A DNA stretch of 64,000 nt from Paraspadella gotoi (Eukaryota > Chaetognatha). The stretch lies in contig CM119271.1 in assembly GCA_051294375.1 (NCBI GenBank), positions 4,545,353 through 4,609,352 of the forward strand, written 5' to 3'. The notes under the pieces were generated by a model. That model worked only from the letters and a program-made list of their open reading frames with translations. It was not told the DNA's origin and did not search any database. Both the position numbers and the translations under genes were made by a program. Of the stretch, positions 21,076-33,870 are shown in pieces. Positions within the stretch are counted from its first letter, which is position 1. Every line of letters begins with the position of its first letter.

Positions 21076-21786
21076 GGGATGAAGGAGGAACTGGAATGAG
21101 ATCGAGATGGCGGCGGCGGAAACGATATAACATGGTCGGCGTCAAGGGTCGATCGAGCGGTCAATTCGAGATTGGGGTCAGAGGTCGCGGGAAAAAAAAG
21201 GGAGAAGTGGGGAGGGAAGGAAGGGGAGGGGAAGATGGGAAGAGGGGAAGGAAATAGAGGAAAGGAAATACATGGCGGAAAAGGGAGGAAGGGAGGAAGG
21301 ATAAGAAGAAAAAGAAGAGGAAAATTTGAAGGAAGAGAAAAAGGTGAGGAAAACGAAAGGTGAGGCGGAAAACTTGGAAGAACAAAGAAAATGTTTGGAT
21401 CCGTTGACATCTCCGCCGGTTTATATTTTCGGATGTTCCTTTTTGATCCAAAACTTATTAGTGTGATCACTAATGAACGGGAACAGCTGTTTTACAGAGA
21501 AAGTAAGAAAAGGTACGAAAAAACTGAACGCAAAAAAAAAAGAAAGACTTCGAAAAGGAAAAAGATAGAAAAAAAATAAAAGGAAAAAAAGAAAAATGAA
21601 AAAAAAGGAAAAAATATCGATAACCATCAAGAAAACTCGTCAGAAGAAAATGTCTGTAGACGGTCAAACGCTGTGATCACCATCGGAAAAAAAGGCAGGA
21701 AAGGGGGAAAAACACATTCACTTTCTATCGCTCTCTAGCTCTATCTCTCCTTTTTTTTTTTNNNNNNNNNNNNNNNNNNNNNNNNN

Positions 21787-24000
21787 TATTTTTATAGTTT
21801 ATAAGATTTTACTTTAAAAACAAAAGGCGGCGGCCAGTAGTCCGCTTAATTTGATTTTTATACAAAAAAGCAACAAACTATAACCGGTCAAGTATATAGA
21901 GGACGGACGCGACGCGACCACCTAAAGTACTTATGCTAGCGCGATACGCGGACTAAAAATAGTCCTTGAGAAACCGCGTAAAAAATGCGGTGTTTCTCTA
22001 TCTCCGGCGAAACAATATCGATCAAGTTTAAAGTACAACGCTTAATACTGCCATTACTCAACAGATATACGGAATCGTGTCGGGAGACGAAAGACGAAAG
22101 ACCGAGCGAAAACATTTGCGAACTTAAAAGAATGCCAGAGTAAATTGACTAAACGTCCGGAACGAGTGAACACACTTTCACAAGAGAAAAAAAAATCGCT
22201 GTTTTTCGAAAAGAAGATCCGCTCCTTACATTTTATTCCTCCTCTTTCTCTCTCTCTCTCGGCTCTAGACTCCATCTCTCCTCTCTCATCTGCTCTCTCT
22301 CTCTCTCGTCTCTCTCTCCCCCTTCTTCTCGGCTACATATACGACACTGCCTAAGAGTAATTTTGCAGCCGTTTTATTTATAAGATTATCCCTCTCCTAC
22401 CCCCGCTCCCTCCTCTCTCTCCCTCCTCTCTCTCTCTCTCCTCTCCCCTTCTCTCTCTGTCTCCCTCCTGTCTCCTCGCCTCCAGGCCACCCCTCATCAA
22501 TCTCCTCTCTCTCTCTCTTTCTCTCTCATCCTCAACAAAATATTTTCATGATTATGGAAGTTGAGAGCAGAAAAAAATATTAACAATATTAATGTAACTA
22601 TGATGTCCCGCGCCTAGAGGTATAAAAAGTAATCTGAGCTCTCACCAGAAATTCCAAATTCACAAAAGACCCGGGGCCAACTGTGACCTGCAATCCACTC
22701 GGTCTTTTGTGACATTTAAGGATTCTCATCGTAAAACCGAAAACCTGGATTTTCGTTTTTCCTAAAGAACTTCACCATTACTTCTCCCGTGATTCTCGCG
22801 AGATTCGAGACTATCTACTTTGCGGTCTCAACCATTGGACGTTTTATTATCCCAGTCTTCTGGATTGTCTCCCGGCTCTCTCTGAACTCTCTGTCCCAAC
22901 CCACCCTCCCCCTCCTCTCCTCCCGTTCTCTCCTCCTGGGCACCCGGGCGCTCGATCTCACGGGGTCCTCAGTGTGATCTCTCTCCTTCCCTCATCTCTC
23001 ATTGTCTTCTGATCTTCTGTGCTCCATTTTGGCTCGCTTTGTCTCCACCATTCTCCCGCCCTTTAAAACCTTTGCTCACCCTTGATTTACTCCCCACTCC
23101 CGCACTGGAACTGACGACTCAACGGGGAGCAGGAGAGAGAGAAGAAAAGAGACAGCCAGCAGCCCTCCCCGTCAGAAGCAGATCACGATCACACACACAC
23201 AGAGAGCGAGACGAGAGAGAGAAGAGGACGAGCACCGCACGACACATCACACCAAATGAGAGAGAGCAGCGAGAGGTAAGAAGGGCGGCAAAAATAAAGA
23301 CCGCCACAAACTACACACACCACTCTTCTCTCTCTCTCTCGGCACATACGAGGCAGGGACGGAATGGAGCGCGGCCACCGCACGCACGCGCATCTCTGGG
23401 CCGCAAGACGAGCGGAGCCCGGAGAGTATCGCGAGAGCATCCAGAGAAGTGAGAGAAGAGAGACATACGGCAAAAAAATACCACCCGCCCCCACCCAAAG
23501 AAAATATCTCATTCACTGCAGACCCACCACAGACCACACGAAACAAACCCAAAAACAAGGAGAGATAGCCTAAAGACAGGCGATTTTACGCACCAAGCCC
23601 TCACCACTCCTCGTTTCCTCTTCCCCCCTCCCCTTTTGGCGCCTCCAGACCCCGTCGCCCCCGCACCCGTGTGTGTTCCTGCGTTTAATCTCCGTGTGAG
23701 TGTGCTTCCCGATGTTCTCTTCCGCAACCGGCCATCCCCAGCAAACCCAGCACTTTCTTCTTCTTTTCTGAGAGTGATATTTCTATCCCCTATTAGGATA
23801 GGTTATATACCCCGTATCACGTTGAGTTTTCGTCTTTCTTCTTCTTTTCATTTTTATTTTTTTTGTTTCATCTCCTTCTCGCCCCACTTTTTTTTGTCTA
23901 CTTTCGTTGTATGCTTTGCCGTAATGAACCAGATGATAGATTTATCTTTTGATACTATTTTTGTTTTTATTATTTTATTTATTTGATTTTTGCGATTCAG
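21787..24000. other. Centre of the inverted repeat, no gene
   Basis: Between the mapped arms. The left half is C/T-rich (22,230-22,540) and the right half has G/A-rich blocks (23,120-23,290), consistent with a fold near 22.7 kb, but I could not align the arms here. Many short repeat-driven frames, none convincing. Confidence 0.5.
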
Positions 24001-27000
24001 TGTTTTTTCGTACACCTTTCCTTATTTTTTCTGTAAAAAATAAGTGTTGTCCGTTCATATAAAAAGTGATCAACTAATGAAGTTTTGGATCAAAAAGGAA
24101 CTATACGAAAAAATGAACCACCGGCGGAGAAAGGAGATGTCAACGACCGGATCAAACAATAAGTGTTCTTTGTTCTTTCCAGTTTTACCGCCTCAATAAA
24201 CTTAGGACCACTTTAAATCGTGCCTCGAAGACCTTTCTGCCTCCCACCCTCTTCGCAACCTTCAAATTTCTCCATCCTCCCTGATCTTTCTTCCTTCTCT
24301 TGCACCGATCCTCTCAGCCTTCCTCCCTGCCTTCTCCACTCTCCGCCCCCCAGATCCCTCCTCCCCCACCCTTCCCTCTTCCTCCCTCACCTCCTCCCTC
24401 ACCTTCCCCTCCTTCCCCATCCTTCCCCGCCCTCCCTCTTCCTCCCTCCCCCGTCCTCCCCGTCGTTTCTCGGCCCTAATGTTTTTTTGGTTTTTCCCGC
24501 GAACGATCTGACCTGCCAATCATCGAATTGACGCCGCTCGCCGAATCGAGCAGGCACTTGAAGCCAAGGGACCATGTTAAGTGAAATCGTATTCCCGCCG
24601 GGACGCCATCATCGATTCTCAATTCCATAGTCCCTCCTATCACAGCTCCAGATTTCCTTGCGGCTGATGAACAGCAAAACACAAAGAAACAAACACAACA
24701 TACAGAGCACATGCACACACATAGAAAAGAGAGATATAAAAATCTAAGAAAAAAAAAAGAGCGGTGAACACAGATGGCGTGAAGTCAATACGTTGGGCAT
24801 AGCTCAATGGAATTAGCATAGTCGGCACAGAGTGCTTTTTGGTTCAGAGGATGATAGTTTATTGACTGTGCCATGTGGCGTAGGCTGATGGGCAGTTACT
24901 TAGAAGTTAAATTATGAGAACGCGGATACGTAACCGGGCTCCATCCAACGTAGCGCACGGGCGGCCGGTAGGCTCCAAAACGCCATCGGGAGCTTCCGGG
25001 CGGCGCCAAGGCGTCCTCAGCGCGTGGCGTGATCCGACCAACTCCTTCGATCACCGTCGTCGTCGTCCTCTATCGCTTTTTAGCTCACCCTAATAACGAC
25101 GCATTTTTTTTCTTTTGTCGTGATGATCGTTGCGTTCGTCATCCGAATTCCTTTTCTATGCTTCCTCTTTTTTCTTCTTTCTCTTAATTATTTTTTTCCT
25201 TTTCTTCCTCCCATTTTTCCTTATGCCTCCATTTTTTTTTCTTTCCAATTTTTTTTTTTACCTCCCATTTTTTTTTACTTTTATTTATCTTTTGTCTTTT
25301 CCTCCATTTTTTTTACATTTTTCTTTGCTCCATTTTTTCTTTCTCTTTACATCAATTTTCCATTTTCTTTTCCTCCATTTTTTTCAGTGTTTTTCCTTTC
25401 GACCTCCCCTCCATTTTTTTCTTGTTTTCCGCCGCCATTTTTTCTTTTTATGATTTCCTTCATTTTTTCTTTTTCTTTCCTTCATTCTTTCCTCTTGTCT
25501 TCCCTTTTTTTTTTTTTTCTCCCGTTTTGTTCCTTCCATTTTTTTTCTTTTTTCTCACACTGTCCATTTTTTTCCTTAGGTACCCTCTATTTTTTTTTAT
25601 TTTCTTTCCTCGTTTTTGTTTTGTCCTTTTTCGTTTCAACCCCATTTTTTCTTTTTCTTTTCCTATCATTTTTTTCTTCTTTTTCTTGTCCTCCAATTTT
25701 ATCTTTTTTTCAACCCCTTGCAGTCGATTTTCTTTTTCTTCCTTAACATTTTTTTGTTTTCTTATCCTACTTATTTCGTGTTTCAATCGGAATTTCGTCG
25801 TGTTTTTATGCTGAGAGTTTACATAAGTCGTGCTAAAGTTCATAGCATGCTCATCGGTCTCCTTCTCTCCTCTCTGTCACGTTTCTCCAGTTTTTCGCGC
25901 GAACAGCGTGCCGTCTCGTCTTCACTGTCTCCCTTCTCCTCGTCATCGATACCAAAATAATAAATAGAGAAATAATATCATCTCCTCTCTCTCACCCAGT
26001 CTCCTCAACACAATCTCCCCTTCCACACACCATAATCAACCCATACACCCTCTTCCATGTAATTCACCCATCAACACTTGTCTGATTGCACGGACGTTTC
26101 CAATCCTCATCCACCTTACACGTGTGCGAGGTCGGACAAACTTACCCCCACTCCATATTCCCCCCGCCCCAGAAAAAACCCACCTTACGCTACACAAACT
26201 GTAAAACGAGGTCGATCGACGTACGGCGACGTCGGGTTTCCAGCGGAGACGCGTAAATCACACCATTTTTTTTCGCATCCTTTTTTTTCAGGTCGTTATC
26301 TGGTTCCAAGCCTAGACTGTTTTTATACGCCCGGACCATCTTCCGAGCCCTCCTTTGTTTACCGCCTTGTCGGAATTATAACGCCCCCTTCAACCCCGGC
26401 GATTCTCCAAGTCAAGTGCTCCCACCGACGTCTTTCCTCCTCGGCTAGGCACTTTTTTCGGGCCTTATTTTTTTCCTTTAACACAGAAAAACAATTTCGC
26501 ATTTCATTTTAAATTCGGAATCAAATTATTTTTTTTTTTAAAATTATAAGATTCGGTTAGAGATTAAGGTTAGAGTTTAGGTAAGATATATTAAGGTTGT
26601 GGGATCATCCAAGGGTTACAGTGAATTATAAGGGAGTAATAGATATACAGTTAAGGATACAGGGGCGCCTTGTAGCGTTTAACGATCAGGCGTAAGGAAT
26701 TAGTGGGTTAAAGAAATTAGATAGTGTGATAGGTGTAATTACAAACAGCGGTCGATAATGGCTTGGCTTAAATGGACCTTAGTTCTTAACATCCCCTCGT
26801 CCAACGCCACCTTAACAGTTACAATGATTGAATGGGTTAGAGATTAGAAATTATAATATAAATTACACACTTTTAATTCCAAGTGTCAAAGAGAGAGAGA
26901 GCGTCAGGAAGCGTAGCGCTTTTCGGAAATAAATAGAGGCTGTATTTATTCCCCTTACACCTTTTTTTTTAGAATGCCAGCCGTAAAATGTTTTGTCGTA

Positions 27001-29640
27001 ATGATGCGTTTTCTTTATCTTGCGCTTTTCCTCACGACGCATTATGGAGTATCTCTGAGGATCTGTTTCTTTTTTTTTTTTTTCCCCTAGCAAAAAAATT
27101 TGATTTATCCGAGTGGACTGAGTTTTATGGCCTCGATCAGCCCCGTTTTCCTGAAAGGCCCTTGTGATTGATTTTCTTTCGTTATGTAGTAGAGCTTGAT
27201 CCATCTCCTTTCCGATGGCTAGATGCCGGGAGTTATCTTAAGGCTTTTCCCTACTGTTAATATATATAGTCATTTGCCCTTGGCCGACTGATCGGCTCTC
27301 TTTCTTCTTTCTTGTCTCACATCTCACTTCCTTGTTTGGCCTTGAATGCTCTCGCCACATTATGTTTCTTCAAAAACCACACACTGCTAACTAAATATTG
27401 CGTCCGGCTTAATTTAACGCTACATAAACATTTGGCCATCCCCGCGCCACCGACACTCTGGCAGAAAGCTCCATTCGTCTGCCATGATTCACATGCTTAT
27501 TTCATACTAACTTATCACCAATAATTATATTGAAAATTATCAGCCAGTGGTATATTTTCCGTTTCTCCAATTGTCCTTATCTCGACTTGGGATCGCGCCT
27601 CACCCATTACGATTCATGATGGGTGGGAATGGCTCTCGCCGCAGAGCTTTCCCCACAGAGCGTCACAGGAGCCTTATTAACTCTCAGAGGAGCAAAAATG
27701 GAAACCTAGCTGTCGTAACTTCAAATAAAACATTTTTCGCGATAAACTCCGACGTAGTCAAAACCAGTCGCCATCATAACAGACTAGAAAATGAAAACAA
27801 AAAAATAGAACAAAAGAAGACGAATGCCAAGTGTTTCTCGGCCTTTTTATAGTTATGGAGAATTAAAGTTTGGCAAACAATGTCACTTGTTTCACTCATT
27901 TTCTATTTTTATGAAGGATGATCGTAGGCTCATATGCTGAACATGTAGTATACATTAAGTTTACGCAATTCAACACATAATATTCTGCTCTTCATTGTTT
28001 CTCATTAAAAATGAAAGAAATTAGATTGTATTTAGTCTACATAATTAATATTTGGAATGAGAAGGATATCAGTGTAGTGCGATGTTTTATATAAGCAACG
28101 TTCGATCTTCGAGTGATATTGAGAACCTACTATTGGCAAGCTTACGGAACTTCGACCTGTCACATTGTCGGTGCGGGGCGAAAGGCGCCTGTGCAACTCG
28201 GGCAGGATCCGGGGGCGTGAGTTGACAGCCTAAATGGCGGAATATGTCGCTCTAGAGGTCCCAAATAATTGACAGACTGTCAATTTAACTTAGATTAACC
28301 GTTAGCTTACTTAACTTTAAGTACTACTTACAACGTGTAGTTTAAAAAATTTAAAAAATTAAACTGAGTTAATTTTAAAAAATCATTTTCATATTTTCTT
28401 TAGTCTGGTTTTTTTTTACGCGCGTCCGAGATTTTACAGACAAAGAGGCGCATAACTCCAAGCAGTTCTTATTTGGAGGAACACCCTCCAGAGCGAAAAA
28501 CGTTTTTATAGTTTCACCCCACGCATCAATAAACTGCAAAGAATAACCAATAGCAAACGGCGTGTGGAGGGTTTCGTCCCAGTTAAGGTTCTTTGTATTT
28601 TTAGCTAGCTCCTCCGTTCTCTCGATCCACTTCTCCTCCGACTCTTATCTGCTGCGTCTCTCCATTTCCAATCTACCTTGCTTTCTTATCAAGAGCGCTC
28701 GTAGTGGCACTTACCTCTCTCCTTCGCGTCTCTCTTCTCCTTGCTTTCGTTGGAGATTTACTCTCTTTCGCTCTTCGACCGTTTAGTTATGTGCTTCGTG
28801 TGTCTCCATCAGTGGCTGGGCTCGGGAGCTTTCTCCCTTGTATCATTCTTCCTCACTCTTCCTCCGTCTATCTCATCATCCTCCATTTCACAACCTCTCT
28901 TGTCCCCTGCTCAGCCGCGCCACCCCACGCAATCTCAACAGACTCTCCTCGTCCGTCGACTCGGAGCCCCGCACCCCCGGAGCGTCTCTCTCTGTCTCTC
29001 TTCTTCGCTCATCCCCCTCCCACCGCTCACATTCTCAATTCCCCCCCCCTTCTTCCCCCACGCGCTCATCTCCACTCTGTTTCTCATCTCGTCAAACAGA
29101 ACTACTTTCTCTCTTCTCGTCTCGTCGTCTCGCATCATTCCTTTTTTCAACTATGTGTTTGTTCCTCCTCCAGGACTCTGCCCGGTCGTCTGCTCTCTTC
29201 TGCCCTGCTTCGTCTCATCTCTTCAATTCCATTTCACTTTGTTCTGCAGATCGTCACAGACTCCGTCTCTCTCCCCGTCGTTGCATCTACCTTCACTATC
29301 ACTCTCTGCAAATTACACATTTAACACTTTGTTCTCAAGTCTCAGACAGACTCGTCGTCCTGATCCCTCTATCTCTCTCGCTCTCTCTCTAACTCCGTCT
29401 AATCATTCCATTTCACTTTGTTCTCGGGCCAGTCAACAGACTCTCAGTCTTCAGTCTCCTCTCTCATTCCCATTTCAGAACTTTGGTTCTCGTCAACCAG
29501 AGCTCTCTCTCCCAATCTCTCTTCCTCATCTACTCTCGCTCTCCCGCCTCCTTCTCTCTCTCCTCTCTCGTTCCTCTTCCGATTGCTACCTGTGGGTGGA
29601 TTCGTCCATTCACACAGCTCTTCTCTCCTTCTTCTGTCCA
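24000..29640 (-). repeat. Right arm of the ~12-kb inverted repeat
   Basis: Gapless reverse-complement counterpart of the left arm. Differences are largely one- to six-base insertions and deletions. For example, the satellite core AACAAAGTGAAATGGAATG is kept but surrounded by extra bases. It also covers sequence replaced by N in the left arm. Several open frames (28.7-29.65 kb, Ser-Pro-rich) come from its C/T-rich satellite and are not genes. Confidence 0.8.
26545..26850. repeat. Degenerate GGTTAGAG-like tract
   Basis: GGTTAGAGATTAAGGTTAG and similar words are scattered here on the G-rich strand, opposite in orientation to the two CCCTAA-like tracts. Weak. Confidence 0.35.
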
Positions 29641-29713
29641 TATAAGGAATAAATAACATGATAAGTAAAAAGAAAAGTAAAACGACTTTCTTCTTCTTAA
29701 TTCCTACGGCGAC

Positions 29714-29820
29714 TCATGCCAAGACATTTCGGTTCGGGTGAAACGAGAAACCTGGGGACTCGCCAGCGAGAAAATCTTTGACAATTTTCTGTGCCTCTTC
29801 CGAAGCGATTTCTTGAATAT
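29714..29820 (-). CDS. Possible terminal exon: DIQEIASEEAQKIV...
   Basis: Minus strand reads DIQEIASEEAQKIVKDFLAG, then ESPGFSFHPNRNVLA and TGA. Hydrophobic and charged residues are well mixed and no repeat explains it. An upstream stop in the same frame means an acceptor must lie at its start (TTTGAG|AT fits loosely). A second minus frame from 29,871 is also open for 55 codons. No domain recognised, and no poly(A) signal downstream. Confidence 0.3.
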
Positions 29821-29871
29821 CTCAAACATGGTTTGAATTTTGCTCCGGCTTTTTCTTTCATTGAGAATCAT

Positions 29872-31250
29872 CGCTCGTCATAACACTATTTAAAAAGTTC
29901 CACGATTGAAAATTGAAACAAAAAGCTGCGTGTTGAAAGTGTTGCGCCGCAGTGTCTTTTGTGAACGCATTTCCTATTACGCAATGAAATTACGCGACTG
30001 AACAACTAATATATGTACGCACATTGCCTTCCTACAAAACATGAACTTAGTAATTACCCGACATTTTAAAACCAAAGTGGGACAGGACTGACGGACCGAC
30101 CGAGATACAAAACACACAGTCCATGATCTACAATTCGAATTTTGACGAGCAACTTTCAGGACTACTTAATAACGTTTTGTAAACATTGAAATCTCCGGTT
30201 AAATTCCATTTTTTTGTGATTAAACAAAGAAAACAGAAACGAGAAAGAGAAAATAAAACGACGATTTGGGAATTTCGGTCTTTCGCTTTGAATGTTTAAC
30301 TTTAGTAGTTTAGTTATTTTTTTTTCTCTCTTTTTTTTTCTCGTTGTTTTCGTGTTTTCGAGTTTTTCCAACGATCCGCTCGGTTGTTTTTCTTTCTTCT
30401 TTTATTTTTAGTTTCTTCCCGAGTTTTTGAAATATTTTTTTTTTTACAGTCACATCGTCTTTTTCTTTATCTCTACTTCTCTTTTTCTTTAAACTTTTAA
30501 TATTTTCTCTCTTGTCCTTTCCTCTTTTTTTTAAAAAAAATCTCCTCTTTTCTCGCGGAATCGAAAATTCATCTCACGACTGACGAAAAAAACGCGTTCG
30601 GAGGAACGAGAAAGGAGCGGATGAAAGGTGGAGCCGGGAGGAGGAGCGAAGAGGGAACGAAGGAAACCGAGAACCGCGGCGGTCCTGGGAACGCGACATG
30701 AGAGGAGGCAGGAGGAGCAGCGAGGAAGAGCGAGGAGGAGAAAGAAGAGAATGGTGTGAAGTCAAGTGGAACAGTAGCGTTAGGTTGGGAAGGAAAGGTT
30801 TAGAGAGAGAGAGGAGCAGAGATGAGGAGGAGATGGAGAGAGAGGAGAGGAGAGAGAGAGAGAGAGAACGAGAGCACGAGACGAGAGATTAGGTAACTTA
30901 ACAGCAAAGAAACGACGGCCAAGATTATGGCAGGCAAGATTACAGAAGATTGATAATGAGCAAAGAGACTCGGAAGAAAGAATAAGGAAGGAGATCGGGG
31001 GAAAAAAAAAAGGGAAAAAGCAGGACCTCGGATCCGTTGATGCAGAGAAAGTGTCAACGAAAGATGTGGACATGAAACGGAGGGAAAAGGAAAAAAATGA
31101 CCCAAAGATGGCGGAGCGAGAAGTAAAAGAGGAGGAGGAAAAGAAAAAGAGAGGCGGAAGACGCGCGGAGGCACGGTAGTGAATAGGACCAGTGGAAAGG
31201 GGCGAAAAAGAAAGGAAAGACGAGAGGGAGGGAAGCATGGGCGCGGGGGA
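29872..31250. other. AT-rich then G/A-rich DNA, no gene seen
   Basis: AT-rich to about 30.55 kb, then purine-rich on + with AGGAGG and GAGAGA words. Long frames on both strands reflect base composition. Confidence 0.55.
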
Positions 31251-31259
31251 AAGCAAGAG

Positions 31260-32080
31260 GAGCGAGGAAATTTGATGGAAAAGAAAAGAAAGTAAGAGAG
31301 CAGGAAGATGCGGCGAGAGGAACAGAGAAAGTGCCAGAGGAAAAGGAGGAAAAGAAAAGAAAAAATAGAAGGAGGAAGATGCGGCGAGAAGAACGAAGAC
31401 TGCAGGACGGAAAAGCAAAAAGAACAGGAAGGAGAAAGGAGGAGAATGGGGGGCGAGGAAGCAAGACGTGTAGGAGGAAAAAGGAGGCAAAGAAAAAGAA
31501 AAAGAGAGGGAGGAAGATGGGGCTGAGGAAGAAGAAGTGGCAGGAGGAAAAGAGGAAAAGAAAAGAAAAACGAGAGGCGAGAGAAAATGTGGTGAGGAAG
31601 AAGGATTCGTTGGAAGGAAAAGGAGCGGAAAGAAAAGAAAAAAATAGGCGAGGAAAGATGGTGGAGAGGAAGAAGGCCAGTGCCCAGGAGGCAAAAGGAG
31701 GAAAACCAAAGGAAAAACAAGAGGCCGAGCAAATACTGCGGAAGAGGAAGAAGGAGTGCAGGGAGGAAAAGGAGGGAAAGAAAAGAAAGAAGAGAAGGAG
31801 GAAGATGGGGCCGAGGAAGAAGAAGTGCAGGAGGAAAAGGAAGAAAAGAAAAGAAAAAACGAGACGGGAGAAATGTGGGAAGAGGAAGCAAGAAGTGCCA
31901 GGAGGAAAAGGAGAAAAGAAAAGAAAAACGACGGGGGAGAAAAATTGGGAAGAGAAGAAGAAGCTGCAGGCAGCGCAAAAGGAGGAAAAGAAAAGAAAAA
32001 ACGACGAGGTCGAGAAAAATGGGAAGAGGAAAGAAGAAAGTGCAGGCAGGAAAAGCGAGAAATGAGCGCAAAAGGAAAAG
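31260..32080. repeat. Purine-rich minisatellite, unit about 71 bp
   Basis: About eleven units of the type GTGCAGGAGGAAAAGGAGG, AAAAGAAAAGAAAAAACG and then GGGAAGAGGAAGAAGA. Units vary by substitutions and one- to two-base indels. Frames on both strands are open for over 200 codons (Lys/Glu/Arg on +, Phe/Ser/Leu/Pro on -) only because the sequence lacks stop-forming words. Confidence 0.8.
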
Positions 32081-32109
32081 GAAGTGTAAAAAAGGTAGAA
32101 GAAAACAAA

Positions 32110-33160
32110 AAAAGATAAAATAAGCGAAACCAGAATGCACCTACAGTTACACTTTCTTCTTTACTCGATAAACTGGATGGGAGTGATATCTCTCAAACTG
32201 GAGTTGGCCGAATCAGCTCAGCTGTTAGTAATGGATGCAGGAGGGTTAGTTTGTGTCCCCATTGGACGGATTTTTAAAAATTCGAAAAAATTTGCGCCCT
32301 CAGCACCTTAAAAAATATTTTACAAGATTTGCTCTAGCGCAGTTATTAATGAAGGCTTGCCCTATCATTTTTTGCTCATAAATACTCCGAGACTGGAGCT
32401 CTACACATATGATGTAATAAAATTTTTGAATTCATTTTTCATTTTGTTTGACTTTTAATACATTTAATTAGTCACAAATTTACATATTCAAAAGTATCTG
32501 AAACACTCATCCACGGTCAATTGATCTTTTTTTATCACAAAATGATACATTGACACAAGAGCAGTTCTTTAATAAGTAACAAATAAAATTTAAAAAAAAT
32601 AATTTTAAAATACCAAAAATATTTTTTTCAATATTATAAAAATATATTATAGTCTTAAAACTAATTTAAAATATTAAAAAACTATAAAGGGTTAAAGCGG
32701 ACATTATGCTGATTCTAAATCCTATTTTTGTTTTTTAAAATTTGCATTTCTTGTGTTGTTTTACAAGACTCATACCATCTTGTAAAAATTAAAAAAATCC
32801 CATCCCTTTTTCAAAACCCTTATAAAAAAATGATGGGTCATGCTATTTGGAAAAAAAAATTTAAAATTAACTTTGAAACTGTAATACTACTTGCTATCAA
32901 AAATTTGAAATGAGAAAAACTAAGATTTGCCCAAGATATCAACGGGAAGAAGTGCTCATTATTTATATTTTTTTATGAAAAAAAAAAGAGATTTTTAATA
33001 GGCAATTGACAGCATTCTCTCATGGCCGAAGCGCGCTGAGCAGAGGTTTCTCAAAGCACTAGGATTTAGTAAGGACTTAGTAAGGATTTAGTTAAGTTTT
33101 TTTGCAATATGTGCAAGACAACCTCACAACACACCTGATCTTTTTCTTATTAAAATTAGG
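32110..33160. other. AT-rich DNA, nothing recognised
   Basis: Poly-A/T-rich with no open frame or splice pair I would trust. Confidence 0.6.
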
Positions 33161-33169
33161 ACAACCAAA

Positions 33170-33430
33170 GTCCAGATGCAGACATAAAGAGTAGACCTTT
33201 CCATATATTGAAAAGTTTAAATCAAAAAATCGTTTGTTGTAAAAGGTGCCCATATATCAATTTATGATTTTTTGACATTTGCTTTTCAAAAAAAAATTTA
33301 CCAGTAAATCGTTGCAGCGCCAACTATGAAAAAAAAGGTAAAAAAATTTACCTTTTTCACTAAATATCTTCTTAAACATTTATTTTCACCTACAGGGATG
33401 AAACCTAATCTATCTTGCTAGAGCGCGCAA
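33170..33430 (+). repeat. Inverted repeat, left member
   Basis: Shares GAGTAGACCTTT, AAAAGGTGCCC, TTTACCAGTAAAT and ACAGGGATGAAACC with the reverse complement of 34,880-35,160. About 260-290 bp align with roughly 20-25% differences by eye. Confidence 0.65.
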
Positions 33431-33654
33431 AAAAAATTTGCACTATTGTTACATACCTCGCCATTATAAATTAAGTTATTTTTTTTTCTAAATACATTTT
33501 TTAAAACCTTTTTTTAAGCATTTTTGATTAACTTTTAAAAATGACTCATTTTAAACAATTTTGTGACAAGATTTAAAAAGAAACTTCATGCTCAATTGAA
33601 TAGAGAGATTATTGCCTTGTTTTGCTAAAAAGATTTTTAAAAAAAAGACTATAG

Positions 33655-33870
33655 TATGGTGGACTTAAAATCCACCAACCGTTCATCAGCGGCCATTGCG
33701 TGCCGGAGGCAAAGTCATCGGCCTCCCAACCTAAAGGTCGCAGGGGTTCTTAGCCCGGTGGTCGTCTCGGCAGTTAAGAGGTGTCATGGGGCGCTTAACC
33801 CGCCCTCTAACATGGTGTTACCAGCCCTCATCCGAAGACCCTCAGCGACTGCCTTATATTGAATGCTTCT
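33655..33870 (+). mobile_element. tRNA-like SINE candidate
   Basis: ATCGGCCTCCCAACC, then AAGGTCGCAGGGGTTCTTAG and CCC resembles the anticodon arm and T-arm (B box) of tRNA-derived SINE heads. Upstream, GGTGGACTTAAAATCCACC forms a stem-loop. A GC-rich body of about 130 bp follows in otherwise AT-rich DNA. Only one copy is seen in this window, and no target-site duplication was identified. Confidence 0.4.

Larger units (their letters stand above)
17190..21761 (+). repeat. Left arm of a ~12-kb imperfect inverted repeat
   Basis: Runs from an array containing GTCTGTTGAGAGAACAAAG and GTGAAATGGAATG (17,190-17,772) through mixed sequence to about 21.7 kb. Anchors to the right arm, reverse-complemented, include 17,985-18,015 with 28,588-28,625; 18,331-18,455 with 28,150-28,290; 18,685-18,728 with 27,745-27,790; 20,120-20,170 with 25,790-25,850; 20,700-20,835 with 25,010-25,150; and 21,362-21,500 with 24,020-24,190. 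Five N gaps interrupt it, mostly at GA repeats. Confidence 0.8.

Noticed and set aside
24795-24860. tRNA-like words: TAGCTCAATGG (A-box match) and TTGGTTC
   Set aside because: No acceptor stem or anticodon arm forms, and the matching sequence in the left palindrome arm lacks the A box, so it probably arises from read error.
27547-27852. 101-codon ORF in the right arm
   Set aside because: Balanced composition but the corresponding left-arm sequence (about 18.65-18.74 kb) does not keep the frame, and the arm is error-prone.
28704-29652. Long Ser/Pro/Leu-rich frames (up to 303 codons)
   Set aside because: They come from C/T-rich satellite in the indel-rich right arm. Three overlapping frames are equally open and the left-arm counterpart does not encode them.
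30780-32140. Frames of 440 codons on the minus strand
   Set aside because: Produced by a purine-rich minisatellite with no stop-forming words; composition is Phe/Ser/Leu/Pro only.
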